A stretch of DNA of 64,000 nucleotides from Hyphomicrobium sp. (GCF_019753045.1 NZ_JAIELN010000020.1:62001-126000), one strand, 5' to 3'; counted from the stretch's first letter, positions 36,535 to 46,348 are shown. Made by a program: numbers and translations. The notes: a model not told the origin generated them from the letters alone.

Positions 36535-37019
36535 TGATCGTCCACCGTCAATGTTTGATCGGCCTTGATGCGAGCCTTGATGATGAGGCCCGTGTCTGGG
36601 TTGCGAACGTTTATGATTTCGCCGACGGATCCGGATTGCAGCGGCACGCCGACACCAATGATCGATACGAACTGGGACTCATAGGTGAGCTTGTAGGTCT
36701 TGCCCTGCTTTATGAGGTCCGGCGTTTTGACGGCCGTTCCTGGGATCAGCTCATTCGGCAACAACGTGCGGCGAGCAACCTTGCCCAGCAGCTCTTCCGA
36801 ACGTTCCCCAAAAACCGGCGGGTTATTTGGGGCAACCAGCAATTTGCGCTCCATGAGTGCTTCCGACGTGATGACGTCGCCCGGATAAATGACAGCGCGC
36901 GGAACGAAAACCGTGCGGCCGCCTTCCGTCGCGTGCACAACAGCAGAGGCGGCGAAAATCGCCAGCAGCGCCGCTGCCGCGAAGCCGCCCGTGTTCCGCA
37001 TGCTGCGCAACCCAATCAT
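36531..37019 (-). CDS. flgA: P-ring assembly chaperone FlgA
   Basis: 162 residues. Signal peptide in residues 1-30 (FAAAALLAIFAASAVVHA), then an SAF-type domain: FVPRAVIYPGDVITSEALMERK, VARRTLLPNELIPGTAV and GVPLQSGSVGEIINVRN. FlgA helps FlgI fold and assemble in the periplasm. Start overlaps the flgG stop by one base (TGATG). Confidence 0.93.
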   Translation of the reverse strand: MIGLRSMRNTGGFAAAALLAIFAASAVVHATEGGRTVFVPRAVIYPGDVITSEALMERKLLVAPNNPPVFGERSEELLGKVARRTLLPNELIPGTAVKTPDLIKQGKTYKLTYESQFVSIIGVGVPLQSGSVGEIINVRNPDTGLIIKARIKADQTLTVDDQ

Positions 37020-37807
37020 CAGCGAATATCCTTGGTGATGACGTTGTACATGTCGTCGGCAGCAGAAATGACCTTTGAATTCATTTCATAGGCGCGCTGC
37101 GCGGAAATCAGCTCGGTGATTTCCTTTACGGGGTCGACGTTGGAGCTTTCGAGATAGCCTTGTTGGATCGTCGCAAAGCCTTCGTCGCCGGGGCTTCCGA
37201 TCACGGGGCTCCCGGATGCCAGCGTTTCCCGCATGAGGTTGCCGCCGAGTGGCGCAAGGCCGGTCTCGTTTGCGAAATTCGCGAGAGACAATTGCCCGAG
37301 AAGCTGCTGCGTTCCGGTCGCGCCGATGACCGCATAAACTTGGCCGGCAGCGTTGACCACCACGTCCGTCGCGGTGTTCGGGATCGTGATATTCGGGATG
37401 ACGAGGTTGCCCTCGAGCGTGACGAGCTGCCCCGTCCCATTCTTATTGAAAGCACCGGCGCGCGTATACAGAATTTCGTTGTTCTCGCCCTGGACCTGGA
37501 AGTAACCGCGCCCGTTCAACGCGAGATCGAGCTTGTTGTTCGTCGATGCCAGCGCACCCTGCATGGAAAGATTGCGGATGGCGACGGTCCGTACCCCGAG
37601 GCCGATCGTATTGCCTTCCGGAATGATGGTATCGTCATCGCGCGCAGCCGTGCCGGCGGCGCGGTCCGTCTGATAGAGCAGATCGGCGAATTCAGCGCGC
37701 GAGCGCTTGAAGCCTGTCGTGTTGATGTTCGCAACGTTGTTGGCGATCACTTCGACGTTGGTCTGCTGCGCCGACATGCCCGTCGCAGCAATTGAAAGCG
37801 CTCTCAT
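37019..37807 (-). CDS. flgG: Distal rod protein FlgG
   Basis: 262 residues, the standard length. [20 protein letters not shown] with [17 protein letters not shown] and the C-terminal [20 protein letters not shown] are the defining ends. It forms the distal rod, following the proximal rod proteins encoded just upstream in the same operon. Confidence 0.97.
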   Translation of the reverse strand: MRALSIAATGMSAQQTNVEVIANNVANINTTGFKRSRAEFADLLYQTDRAAGTAARDDDTIIPEGNTIGLGVRTVAIRNLSMQGALASTNNKLDLALNGRGYFQVQGENNEILYTRAGAFNKNGTGQLVTLEGNLVIPNITIPNTATDVVVNAAGQVYAVIGATGTQQLLGQLSLANFANETGLAPLGGNLMRETLASGSPVIGSPGDEGFATIQQGYLESSNVDPVKEITELISAQRAYEMNSKVISAADDMYNVITKDIR

Positions 37808-37818
37808 GACTTACGACC

Positions 37819-38145
37819 TCAAATTTGCATACGACTGATTTCTTGGTAGGCGCTCACGACCTTGTCGCGAACGGCAACAACAGTGCGGAGTGCCTCCTCA
37901 GCCTCCATGACGGCTTGAACGACTTGCTGCAGCGGTGCCTTACCTTGCATGCCGGCGATAGCTGTTGTTTCGCCTGTCTTCACCGTTCCGATGGCGTCGG
38001 CTGCCATGCTCGCCAAGGTTTGCGCAAAATCGCTTTGCGGCGCGGCTCCCGATGAAACGTTCGGCGCCCCGCCGATGCCCTTCGACGCCGCAGCGCCGCC
38101 GATGCGGTTGATATCGGGCGATAGCATTGCGATGCTCAGGCTCAT
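37819..38145 (-). CDS. fliE: Basal-body protein FliE
   Basis: 108 residues. The C-terminal half has KAPLQQVVQAVMEAEEALRTVVAVRDKVVSAYQEI in two adjoining conserved blocks, the FliE signature. It connects the MS ring and export gate to the rod. Overlaps flgC by 4 bases. Confidence 0.94.
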   Translation of the reverse strand: MSLSIAMLSPDINRIGGAAASKGIGGAPNVSSGAAPQSDFAQTLASMAADAIGTVKTGETTAIAGMQGKAPLQQVVQAVMEAEEALRTVVAVRDKVVSAYQEISRMQI

Positions 38146-38564
38146 GAGTTCGGCCTCAATAGATCGAGGGTCATCGAGACAATCTCGCGGACCCGTTTGA
38201 TGACTTGTGTGTTGGCGGTATACGAACGCGACGCCTCGCGCATGTCGGCCAGCTCGACGAGCATGTCGACGTTAGGTAACTTGACGAAGCCTTTTCCGTC
38301 GGCAGCCGGATGCCCGGGCATGTATTCAGTGCGAAACGGCGCCGTATCCCGGTCGATATTGTCGACCTGCACCATGTCGATGCCGTCCATATCGTCGGTG
38401 ACGGACTGGAAACTGACCGTCTTGCGCTGATAGGGATCGGACCCCGCGGTCTTTCCGGTCGTTTCGGCGTTGGCGATGTTTTCCGACAGCACCCGCATAC
38501 GGGTCGACTGAGCGAAGAGGCCGTTCGACGCGGCCCTGCTGGCGGCGATAAGCGGATCACTCAT
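38142..38564 (-). CDS. flgC: Proximal rod protein FlgC
   Basis: 140 residues. DPLIAASRAASNGLFAQSTR with RVLSENIANAETTGKTAG is the rod-protein start, and the end (MREASRSYTANTQVIKRVRE) the rod-protein C-terminal helix. It assembles with FlgB and FlgF. Three bases separate it from flgB. Confidence 0.95.
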   Translation of the reverse strand: MSDPLIAASRAASNGLFAQSTRMRVLSENIANAETTGKTAGSDPYQRKTVSFQSVTDDMDGIDMVQVDNIDRDTAPFRTEYMPGHPAADGKGFVKLPNVDMLVELADMREASRSYTANTQVIKRVREIVSMTLDLLRPNS

Positions 38565-38567
38565 GGA

Positions 38568-38945
38568 TTAGCCTTTCGTCACGGATCGCAGCATCCCGTC
38601 GAACGTCCGCATGATCTGCGTGTTCATCGTGTAACTGCGCATGACCTCGTTAGACTTGAGAAATTCCTGTTCGAGATTGACGTCGTTGCCAGAAACGAGA
38701 ATCTCGGCCTCACCGAAACCGCTCTCCTGCTGGCGCAAATTACCGATATCGGCCGAGGCCATGTGCTGTCCGTCGGTCACCGTCATCGATACGGATTTGC
38801 TCATCACGTCTTCGAAACTTTCGACGTCTTTCGCCTTGTAGCCGGGCGTATTGGCGTTGGCGATGTTCGACGAAATCACCGACTGGCGCTGCGCGAGCCA
38901 CTCATTTTGGCGAAACGCCAGATTGAAAAGTTGCATGGGCTGCAT
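38568..38945 (-). CDS. flgB: Proximal rod protein FlgB
   Basis: 125 residues. LFNLAFRQNEWLAQRQSVIS with SNIANANTPGYKAKDVESFE and the C-terminal KSNEVMRSYTMNTQIMRTFD match FlgB. AAGGA lies 11 bases before ATG 38945. First of the rod genes; the 112 bases on its upstream side, after the unknown gene, may hold a promoter but nothing clear is visible. Confidence 0.94.
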   Translation of the reverse strand: MQPMQLFNLAFRQNEWLAQRQSVISSNIANANTPGYKAKDVESFEDVMSKSVSMTVTDGQHMASADIGNLRQQESGFGEAEILVSGNDVNLEQEFLKSNEVMRSYTMNTQIMRTFDGMLRSVTKG

Positions 38946-39057
38946 GAAAAGCGATCCTTAGGTGGCCCCACTTTCCTATGTGCACCCGCTCCCTTGCGTC
39001 GGCCTGAACAGTCGGCTGTGCGGCCGCAACTTCTCGCGCGGCACGCCTTAAGCGTCC

Positions 39058-39477
39058 TCAATTGAGGCGGGCTTCTCCGAGCGCATCGTGCAACCTCGTC
39101 GTGTTTCGGCCTGGGCTGACGGATTCGCCTTCGAAAGAGATGTAGGTGATTTCGACGCCCGCCTCCTCGGCCTCGAGGATCAGCCTGAAATAAACGTGGA
39201 CGGACTGATGGTGAAATTCCATATCGAGTAATACGCGGGGCAGCGATCCCCACTCCAGGTAGACATCGCCCGCGTGGCCGAAGGTCAACGTTTCCGGCTT
39301 GAACGACAGCTCGATCGAGGACTGCACAAGCGAGCCAATGCTCGCGATCTGACCGGTTTTCAAATAGCTGACGAGGTCGGGAAGGTCGATCAAGCGCAAG
39401 TCGGATGCGACGCAACGGATGCTCTCGCCGAGAATCTTCTCTCGAACTTCCGAATGATCGATGCGAAATGGAATCAT
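39058..39477 (-). CDS. Conserved flagellar-cluster protein, function unknown
   Basis: 139 residues from ATG 39477 (AGG 6 bases upstream); a TTG one codon earlier is less likely. No signal or membrane segment. It contains IRCVASDLRLIDLPDLVSYLKTG, then a beta-rich segment (SSIELSFKPETLTFGHAGDVYLEWG in part). It lies between flhB and flgB, so it is probably a cytoplasmic accessory of switch or export. I recognise no named family. Confidence 0.6.
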   Translation of the reverse strand: MIPFRIDHSEVREKILGESIRCVASDLRLIDLPDLVSYLKTGQIASIGSLVQSSIELSFKPETLTFGHAGDVYLEWGSLPRVLLDMEFHHQSVHVYFRLILEAEEAGVEITYISFEGESVSPGRNTTRLHDALGEARLN

Positions 39478-39492
39478 CAACGCCTTTTCCCT

Positions 39493-40578
39493 TTAAGCAC
39501 GTACCGGACCGGACCGGTTTCGCCCCGCCTGAAGGCGAAGGAGAATCGCGGCGACCGCCTTGTAGAATTCGACCGGGATCATTTGATCCACACTCACTTT
39601 TGCATAGAGGGACCTTGCGAGGGCCTTGTCTTCTATGACTGGAATGTCATTTTCTTCGGCAATTCTGCGAATCGAGAGCGCTACGAGATCCTGCCCCTTG
39701 GCGACGACACGCGGTGCGCCGCCTTCTGAACGGACGTAGCGGAGCGCCACGGCAAAGTGAGTCGGGTTGGCGATGACCAAGGTTGCACGCGGCACCGCGT
39801 GAAGCATGCGCTGGCGTGCGCGGGATCGGGCGATGGAACGCCGCCGCGCCTTGATGAGCGGATCGCCTTCCGACTGCTTTCGTTCGTCTTTGACTTCCTG
39901 CGGCGCCATTCGGAGCTGACGGCGCCAAAGCACGTGCGTGACAGGCAGATCGAAAATCAGAAGACAAAACGAAAGGACCGCCAGCGACGTGAGCAACAGG
40001 GTGACGCTCTTTTGCGACAGCCTGAGAATGGCTGCTGGATCGCTCCAAATCGAATTGGCGAACTCGTTCCACAGCAGCATCAGGACCGCGCCGGACGTTG
40101 CAGCGACGATGATCAATCTGAGCGTGAGCTTGAGAAACTCGAACGATCCGTTCGCGCTGAAGATGCGCTTCCAGCCCGTCGCCAGAGATAACCGAGAAAG
40201 CTCCGGCGTCACCCGCTTGAAGATTGGAAGTGGCGGTGTCTGGAGCACCGATGCCAATACGCCGGCCGCGGAAAAGCAGAGTATGATGGGAGCCGTCATA
40301 AGCGCGGCGTTTCTTCCCACCACGTCGAAAACCATGCCGAGATCGCCCGCACTCTCCAGGCGAATGGAGCCGGCGTTGGTTAGCAACCCCATCAGAAGCT
40401 CAGCGAAGTTGGTCAGAAAAACTTGGCCGAGGACCGAGATGACCAGAAGCGCCGCGAGAAGATACGCGAAATTGGTGGCCTCCTGCGAGATCGGGATGTT
40501 GCCCTCTCCGCGAGCGTCAGACATTCGCTTGTCTGTCGCTTCTTCTGTGCGGCTTTCTTTATCCTGCCCTTCGGCCAC
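39493..40578 (-). CDS. flhB: Flagellar export switch protein FlhB
   Basis: 361 residues from GTG 40578 with GGGAG 8 bases upstream. Four membrane segments in the first 220 residues, then the cytoplasmic domain with the self-cleavage site NPTH (VIANPTHFAVALRYV) and the IRRIAEENDIPVIEDKALAR stretch. With FliK it sets the switch from hook to filament export. Confidence 0.96.
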   Translation of the reverse strand: MAEGQDKESRTEEATDKRMSDARGEGNIPISQEATNFAYLLAALLVISVLGQVFLTNFAELLMGLLTNAGSIRLESAGDLGMVFDVVGRNAALMTAPIILCFSAAGVLASVLQTPPLPIFKRVTPELSRLSLATGWKRIFSANGSFEFLKLTLRLIIVAATSGAVLMLLWNEFANSIWSDPAAILRLSQKSVTLLLTSLAVLSFCLLIFDLPVTHVLWRRQLRMAPQEVKDERKQSEGDPLIKARRRSIARSRARQRMLHAVPRATLVIANPTHFAVALRYVRSEGGAPRVVAKGQDLVALSIRRIAEENDIPVIEDKALARSLYAKVSVDQMIPVEFYKAVAAILLRLQAGRNRSGPVRA

Positions 40579-40602
40579 GATCGAGCTCCCGCGTCCTGCC
40601 GA

Positions 40603-41625
40603 CTAGGCGGTTTCTAAGGACGTGCTCGAGATATCGATTGCGCCTTCGGCTGAAAGCCGCAGAACCGAATCAACCATCGCTCGCCGCGCATCGGAAATGT
40701 CGCGCGCGGGAACGTTGGCGGGGCTTTGCAATTCCGCTTCCGCCATGCGGCGAGCCCGCGGCGACAGCGCGGAAAGAACCTTGCTCTGCAGTTCCGCATC
40801 GGCGCCTTGAAGCGCGAGAACCGTGCGCTCCACCGGAATGCCATCCATCAACACTGTCAGTGCACGCGCAGGCAGTTTCAACAAATCCTCGAACTTGAAC
40901 AGCATCTTGCGGATCGCTTCGGCGTCCTTCGGTTTGATGCTGGCAAGGTATTGCAGGGCCTGGGCCGAATCCTCGCGGTCGAGATTGTTCAGGATGCCTG
41001 CGAGCGACAAATGCTTATCGGAAGAGCGCCGATCATTATCGAACAGTTCTTCGTTCAAACCGCTTTCGAGAGCTTCCACGACCTGAGGTGCGACCTGGCC
41101 GAGTCCGAGTATGCGGTAGAGAAGATCGTTGCGCTCAGCGACCGGAAAGCCCTTTAGAACTACAGATGCCCGTTCGCTACCAAGGCGGTCGAGATAATAC
41201 GCGGCGACTTGCGGCGATTGTTGATGGAAATGCGCCTGCAGCACATCGTCGGGAAGTCCGGCGAGCTGGCTCCAAATATCCTGGCGCGCAATGAATTGAT
41301 CATTGGGATCGCCGGTCGATTTGTTCTCGGAAATGACGTCCGTCACCAGACGTTTGACATCTTCGGCGCGACCGAGAAACGGCGTACCTTGACCGAACTG
41401 GCTTTCAAATTCCTGGACGATCTCTTCGAGCTCGGCCGCTGAAATCGTCGGCATGATCTCGGCGGAGCGAACGAGAATGTTCAGTTCTTCAGGATTGAAT
41501 TTTTTGAGGAGACCGCTTGCGCGTTGCTTGCCGAGCGCAAGAAGAAGCACTCCGACTTTCTCGGGTCCCGTCAGCGTTCGTCCGGAATCTGACAACGGGT
41601 CGCGCATGGACTGCATGTAGGTCAC
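40603..41625 (-). CDS. fliG: Motor switch protein FliG
   Basis: 340 residues, starting at GTG 41625 (overlaps the fliN stop, TAGTG) or ATG 41616. Conserved parts: LTGPEKVGVLLLALGKQRAS, HFHQQSPQVAAYYLDRLGSE and the C-terminal motor domain with MLFKFEDLLKLPARALTVLM and LALQGADAEL. It transmits torque from the stators to the C ring and binds FliF. Confidence 0.96.
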   Translation of the reverse strand: MTYMQSMRDPLSDSGRTLTGPEKVGVLLLALGKQRASGLLKKFNPEELNILVRSAEIMPTISAAELEEIVQEFESQFGQGTPFLGRAEDVKRLVTDVISENKSTGDPNDQFIARQDIWSQLAGLPDDVLQAHFHQQSPQVAAYYLDRLGSERASVVLKGFPVAERNDLLYRILGLGQVAPQVVEALESGLNEELFDNDRRSSDKHLSLAGILNNLDREDSAQALQYLASIKPKDAEAIRKMLFKFEDLLKLPARALTVLMDGIPVERTVLALQGADAELQSKVLSALSPRARRMAEAELQSPANVPARDISDARRAMVDSVLRLSAEGAIDISSTSLETA

Positions 41626-42056
41626 TATTTTCCGGCGGTGGGCAGGGCGCCGACCTGAGTCAGCACGACACCGAAGCGCGAGGTTCCTTCGTTCAGAACG
41701 ACGACCTCTCCGCGCGCTATTAAGCGGCCATTGACGAGAATATCGACCGGATCGCCGACCATCTTGTCGAGCTTGACCACCGAGCCCTTTGCCAACTTCG
41801 CCAGGCTCGCGACGGGCATCTTGGTCGAGCCGAGGACGACTTTCATCATCACCGGCAGGCCCATGATCAAGGCGCTGTTGCCGCCGAAGTCCGTCGCATC
41901 GGCGTGCGCGTCGACATGGGCGGCGTTGTGCGGACTTTCCGCCAAGCCCGCGGCCATTGCTTCGCTGAAATCGCCCATACCGGCCAGCGCTTGATCGAAG
42001 CCGGCTTCTGTCGCTTCCGAAGCGACTTCCGCTTCTACTGCATTACTCGGCGTCAT
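41625..42056 (-). CDS. fliN: Motor switch protein FliN
   Basis: 143 residues. An Ala/Glu/Asp-rich N-terminal 65 residues precede a SpoA domain with LPVMMKVVLGSTKMPVASLA, DKMVGDPVDILVNGRLIARGEV and VRVxQ-type end (RFGVVLTQVG). It forms the lower C ring and binds FliH. Lies between fliM and fliG. Confidence 0.94.
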   Translation of the reverse strand: MTPSNAVEAEVASEATEAGFDQALAGMGDFSEAMAAGLAESPHNAAHVDAHADATDFGGNSALIMGLPVMMKVVLGSTKMPVASLAKLAKGSVVKLDKMVGDPVDILVNGRLIARGEVVVLNEGTSRFGVVLTQVGALPTAGK

Positions 42057-42136
42057 TCCGGCTATTTCCTCGTGCTAAGGTATTCCGACTCAAATTCTGA
42101 CATTCGAAGCATGCCGCAGCCTTGTGGCGGGGCGCG

Positions 42137-43114
42137 CTAAAGCCCGTAGTATTCATCCACGGCTTCCCTCTGCTGATCGAATTCGTCATCGACACGCAGT
42201 ATCAGCGCGTTGTCGCGCTTACCCAATTCGCACCAGAACACCGGGCTTTCGTCGGCATCGAGCCGAACACGCGACATCGACGACAACTGCAGCTCGACGA
42301 CCGAGCCGACGGCGAATCGTTGGACTTCACCGAGGGAAATGGGGCGTTCCTCGAGAACGCCGTTGAGCTCGATGAAGGAACGAGCGATTTCCTCGGATAG
42401 CTGCTTCGACCACGCAGGGTCGTCGCGAGTGCGGTGCGCCGCGACGTTCAGGGCCTCGCTCGGGGTTGGGCCTGCGAGCACATGGCGGATGGGATCAAGC
42501 GCCGCCTGTGGGATGACGATCGTTACGATGCCGATATGGCCGCCGTAGTCCAGAGACAGCCGCGCGGCGATGACGGGCGATGAAGTCGTCAGCTGCGGTT
42601 CGAGCTCGATCTTTTCGACAACGGCTCCGATGTCGAAGCCGACATCGACGAGAATCGAGAATGCGCTCGTCATGGCACGCGCAACGCGCCGGAACAGAAC
42701 ACGCAGGACGTTCGCGTCGGTTCGGGTCGGCTTCCTCGCTCGCAGACCACCCGGCGGAAAGCCCTCGCAGCCTGTCGCCGCCTCAACGAAAAGTGTGGTC
42801 GCGGCCGGATCGGCGAGAAAATAGAGCCAGCTTCTCCATCTTTCGGCGCGCACCACACCGGCGAACGCGCCCTGCGGCAGTGCGCAGGTATCGCCAATGG
42901 TCGAGGCCGAGAGATCGAGAAGGCGCACTTTCAGCGGCAAAAGCGAGAGATTGCCGATCTCCTCGGTCATCACGCGCGGCAGCTGACCAAATATCATCTG
43001 CAGGCCCGGCAGGCGATCGGGACTGTTTTGACCGGTCGAAAGCGCGCGCTCGAGCGATCTTTCCGTTTCCATCCGCTTCTTGGCTGCGACTTCGTTCAGC
43101 GCGCTATTCGACAT
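42137..43114 (-). CDS. fliM: Motor switch protein FliM
   Basis: 325 residues. The N-terminus lacks an obvious LSQxEID CheY-binding peptide of enteric type; an internal sequence (SNSALNEVAAKKRMETERSL) takes its place. The middle domain has GLQMIFGQLPRVMTEEIGNL, and the C-terminal SpoA domain RPISLGEVQRFAVGSVVELQ. It carries the phospho-CheY signal to the switch. The 80-base gap before fliN holds nothing clear. Confidence 0.9.
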   Translation of the reverse strand: MSNSALNEVAAKKRMETERSLERALSTGQNSPDRLPGLQMIFGQLPRVMTEEIGNLSLLPLKVRLLDLSASTIGDTCALPQGAFAGVVRAERWRSWLYFLADPAATTLFVEAATGCEGFPPGGLRARKPTRTDANVLRVLFRRVARAMTSAFSILVDVGFDIGAVVEKIELEPQLTTSSPVIAARLSLDYGGHIGIVTIVIPQAALDPIRHVLAGPTPSEALNVAAHRTRDDPAWSKQLSEEIARSFIELNGVLEERPISLGEVQRFAVGSVVELQLSSMSRVRLDADESPVFWCELGKRDNALILRVDDEFDQQREAVDEYYGL

Positions 43115-43186
43115 ATCGGCCGCCTCGCGATGTCATCGCCGCGTTTGCAGATGGCCCGGAGAAAACGCAAAGCGCTTGCCGGAACA

Positions 43187-44074
43187 TCAGGCTGCCTTTC
43201 TTTCTTGACCGCGGCGATCGAGACCGCCGCCCATCGTCGCCGTCTCAACCTCGTTGATCGTCGGGCGTTCGTACGCCGAAATCGCTTTGCGGCCGTGTTC
43301 GATAGCAACCTGAGGCATAGCGCCGTTCATGAACGCCAACAGCGATTGCTTGACGATTACGTAGGATCGCAAATTCTTTTCACGGATGAGCTTCACCTTC
43401 GTCGCAAGGGGGCCGACGACCGCGTAGGAAAAGAAGATACCCGCGAACGTTCCGACAAGAGCGGAGGCGATGAGGTGACCGAGGATCTCCGGGGACTGGT
43501 CGATCGCGCCCATGGCTTTCACGACACCAAGAACCGCAGCGATGATGCCGAGAGCCGGCAGACCGTCACTGACGGCAATGAGCGCGTGATAGGCCTTTAG
43601 CTTATCGTGCCGCACGGTTTCGATTTCCTCGTCCATCAACGATTCGATCTCGTGGGTCCGGGCATTCCCCATAATGATGAGACGGAAATAGTCGCAGATG
43701 AAGGTCGTCAGTTCTTCGTTCGCAGTGACGGTCGGCGACCGCTTGAACACTTCTGCGTCCTGGGGCGCATCGATGATCATTTCCATTTCGGCGCGGGATT
43801 TATCGCGAAGCTCGCGCATCATGAAAAAGAGCAGCGCAAGAAGCTCGATATTCTCGGCCTTCGTCGGCGTACCGTTCTTGATAGCCTCAAGCGTGGCTTT
43901 ACCCGTGTCCTTGATCGTTTTCATCGGATTGGCGACGACAAACGCGCCCAAGGCCGAGCCGCAAATGATGACGTATTCCCAGGGTTGCCAGATAACCCAG
44001 ACGTGGCCACCCATAGCGGTGAAGCCGCCGAGCATGCAGACCAGTGTGATAATCAGGCCGAGCAGAATGGTCAC
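43187..44074 (-). CDS. motA: Stator protein MotA
   Basis: 295 residues from GTG 44074 with four membrane segments (first pair ILLGLIITLVCMLGGFTAMG and EYVIICGSALGAFVVANP; second pair LPALGIIAAVLGVVKAMG and ASALVGTFAGIFFSYAVVGP). The cytoplasmic loop includes MDEEIETVRHDK. With MotB it forms the proton channel. First gene of the long minus-strand operon, divergent from flgF. Confidence 0.95.
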   Translation of the reverse strand: MTILLGLIITLVCMLGGFTAMGGHVWVIWQPWEYVIICGSALGAFVVANPMKTIKDTGKATLEAIKNGTPTKAENIELLALLFFMMRELRDKSRAEMEMIIDAPQDAEVFKRSPTVTANEELTTFICDYFRLIIMGNARTHEIESLMDEEIETVRHDKLKAYHALIAVSDGLPALGIIAAVLGVVKAMGAIDQSPEILGHLIASALVGTFAGIFFSYAVVGPLATKVKLIREKNLRSYVIVKQSLLAFMNGAMPQVAIEHGRKAISAYERPTINEVETATMGGGLDRRGQERKAA

Positions 44075-44131
44075 GAGGGTATCCCAAATGCCAATTTAGG
44101 CGAAAACCCATAAAGGGCGCTTTGGCTTGCG

Positions 44132-44149
44132 TGGGACTTGCTCGTCCCA
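44132..44149. repeat. Inverted repeat in the motA-flgF intergenic region
   Basis: TGGGAC-N6-GTCCCA, a perfect 6-bp inverted repeat in the 158-base gap between the divergent motA and flgF genes. Symmetric placement in a divergent promoter region suggests a regulator site, but FtcR-type half-sites are direct repeats in related species, so no regulator can be named. Confidence 0.35.
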
Positions 44150-44232
44150 GCGCGCGGGGTGTCAGCCACCCACAAGTTCGCGTTGTTACGTTTCGGCGAC
44201 AGGACGAGATCCACGAAGACGGATTGCAACGC

Positions 44233-44955
44233 ATGCCATCGAATATCTACGTCGCCCTCTCTGCTCAGATGGCGCTGCAACGACGCCTCGATACGGTCGC
44301 GAACAACGTCGCGAACACCAACACTGTGGGATTCCGTGGCGAAGAAATGTCGTTCGAGGAGCTCCTGACACCGGCGGGCAAGGAACCCGTTAGCTTCGTT
44401 TCGAAAGGCAAGAACCATCTTTCGATGAAGACCGGCGAAGTTACGCAGACCGGAAACCCCCTCGATGTCGCGGTGAGAGGCGATTCGTTCCTGGCTATCC
44501 AAACTCCGAACGGAGTTGCCTATACGCGCGACGGGCGCATGCAGATGACGAGCGAAGGCGTTCTGACGACGCTTGCGGGCTACCCAATTCTCGACGCCGG
44601 CGGATCGCCGGTGCAGCTCAATCCCAATGATCCGGCACCGACCATCAACAAAGCTGGCACGATCGAGCAGTCGGGCAACAATCTCGGCGCGCTCGGGCTT
44701 TACCGGATGCCGCGCGGAGCAATTCTGACGAGAGCCGAGGGCGCGTCGGTCGTGTCCGACATTGCACCAACGCCCGAGATCGACTTCCTCAACAATGGCG
44801 TCGTGCAAGGATACGTCGAGAAATCGAACGTCAATCCGATCCTGGAAATGACGCACCTCATTACCATTCAACGGAATTTCCAGGCCGTCACCAATATGCT
44901 GAGCGCCACCGAAAACTCGCTCGACGATTCTCTGAAAACTCTCGCGGGCTCGTGA
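44233..44955 (+). CDS. flgF: Proximal rod protein FlgF
   Basis: 240 residues from ATG 44233; frames from 44122 would add a sequence unlike any rod protein. PSNIYVALSAQMALQRRLDT with NNVANTNTVGFRGEEM and the C-terminal NPILEMTHLITIQRNFQAVT fit FlgF. It forms part of the proximal rod. Starts a short + strand operon with fliI. Confidence 0.94.
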   Translation: MPSNIYVALSAQMALQRRLDTVANNVANTNTVGFRGEEMSFEELLTPAGKEPVSFVSKGKNHLSMKTGEVTQTGNPLDVAVRGDSFLAIQTPNGVAYTRDGRMQMTSEGVLTTLAGYPILDAGGSPVQLNPNDPAPTINKAGTIEQSGNNLGALGLYRMPRGAILTRAEGASVVSDIAPTPEIDFLNNGVVQGYVEKSNVNPILEMTHLITIQRNFQAVTNMLSATENSLDDSLKTLAGS

Positions 44956-44974
44956 TGTCTAGCCGGAGGGGGGA

Positions 44975-46348
44975 TTGTTGACCGCCGAGGCAACAGCGAC
45001 GCCGTTCGACCGGTTGGACGAGCTGATGGCGACGGCATCGCGAACACCGGCGCACCGGGTGTCCGGACGCGTCGTTCGGATCAGCACGACGTTCCTGGTC
45101 GTATCCGGCCTTTCAAAATTCGTTTCAATCGGTGATGCGGTTTCGATCGCTGGCCTCGGCGGCCCAGTGCTCGCGGAGGTCGCGACGATCGAAGCCGAAG
45201 CGATCAACGTCACGCCGTTCATCGCCGATCATAGGATCGAACTTGGCGCGCGGGTCACTGCGTTGTCCGGGCAATTGACGCTTTCGCCTCACGAATCCTG
45301 GCTCGGCAGAACGCTCAACGCGTTGGGACAGCCGATCGACGACGGCGATCCTCTCATCATCGGCGACCGGGCGTTCACGATCCAAGGCACGCCGCCTTCG
45401 CCGCTCCGCCGGAACAGGCTCGGCACGCCGCTGACGACCGGCGTCAAGGCGATCGATCTTTTCACTCCCATCTGCGCGGGCCAGAGACTTGGCATCTTCG
45501 CGGGCTCCGGCGTCGGCAAATCGACGTTGCTTGCCATGCTGAGCCGGGCGCCATCGAGCGACGTCACGGTTCTGGCGCTCGTCGGCGAACGAAGCCGGGA
45601 AGTGAGGGACTTTCTAGACGATACGCTTGCAGCCTCACGCTCGCGGGTCGTTTCGGTCGTCGCCACATCTGACGAGAGCCCGATGATGCGGCGCTTAGCG
45701 CCGAGTACCGCGATGTGCATCGCCGAATATTACCGGGATCGCGGAAAAAACGTTCTTCTCATTATCGATTCCCTGACGCGTTACGCTCATGCCATGCGCG
45801 AGCTGGCGCTCGCTGCCGACGAGCCGCCCGTCGCTCGCGGGTATCCGCCGAGCGTCTTCAGCAACCTGCCGCGCTTGCTCGAACGGGCCGGACCTGGCGA
45901 AGAAGGTGCCGGAACGATCACCGCGATCCTGTCCGTTCTCGTCGACGGCGACGATCACAACGATCCGATCGCCGACGCCGCGAGAGGCATCCTCGACGGG
46001 CATATCGTTCTCGATCGCAGCATCGCGAGCCAGGGCCGGCTTCCGGCCGTCGATCCGCTAGCGTCGCTATCGCGCTTGGCACCGAAGATCAGAACGAAAA
46101 ACCAAGCACAGTTCGTGACTCAACTGATCGAGGTCATTTCCCGTTACGAGGACACGCGCGATCTCCGCGCCATCAGCGGCTATCGGCCCGGAACCGACCC
46201 GACACTCGATCGCGCGATGGAAATCGTTCCGCGCGTTTACGAAGCGGTGAAGCAGGATCTCGATGAAGAGCCCGTCGCGGATGTGTTCGCCTATCTTTCC
46301 GAGACGTTGCCAGGCGGGCAGCGGCCCAACTCCGCACCACCACGCTAG
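44975..46348 (+). CDS. fliI: Flagellar export ATPase FliI
   Basis: 457 residues from TTG 44975 (or 44978), preceded by GGAGGGGGG. Walker A GIFAGSGVGKST, Walker B VLLIIDSLTRYAHAMRE and the ATP-synthase-like signature PPSVFSNLPRLLERAGPGEE are intact. It drives unfolding and delivery of substrates to the export gate. It starts 20 bases after flgF; the expected fliJ partner does not follow. Confidence 0.96.
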   Translation: MLTAEATATPFDRLDELMATASRTPAHRVSGRVVRISTTFLVVSGLSKFVSIGDAVSIAGLGGPVLAEVATIEAEAINVTPFIADHRIELGARVTALSGQLTLSPHESWLGRTLNALGQPIDDGDPLIIGDRAFTIQGTPPSPLRRNRLGTPLTTGVKAIDLFTPICAGQRLGIFAGSGVGKSTLLAMLSRAPSSDVTVLALVGERSREVRDFLDDTLAASRSRVVSVVATSDESPMMRRLAPSTAMCIAEYYRDRGKNVLLIIDSLTRYAHAMRELALAADEPPVARGYPPSVFSNLPRLLERAGPGEEGAGTITAILSVLVDGDDHNDPIADAARGILDGHIVLDRSIASQGRLPAVDPLASLSRLAPKIRTKNQAQFVTQLIEVISRYEDTRDLRAISGYRPGTDPTLDRAMEIVPRVYEAVKQDLDEEPVADVFAYLSETLPGGQRPNSAPPR

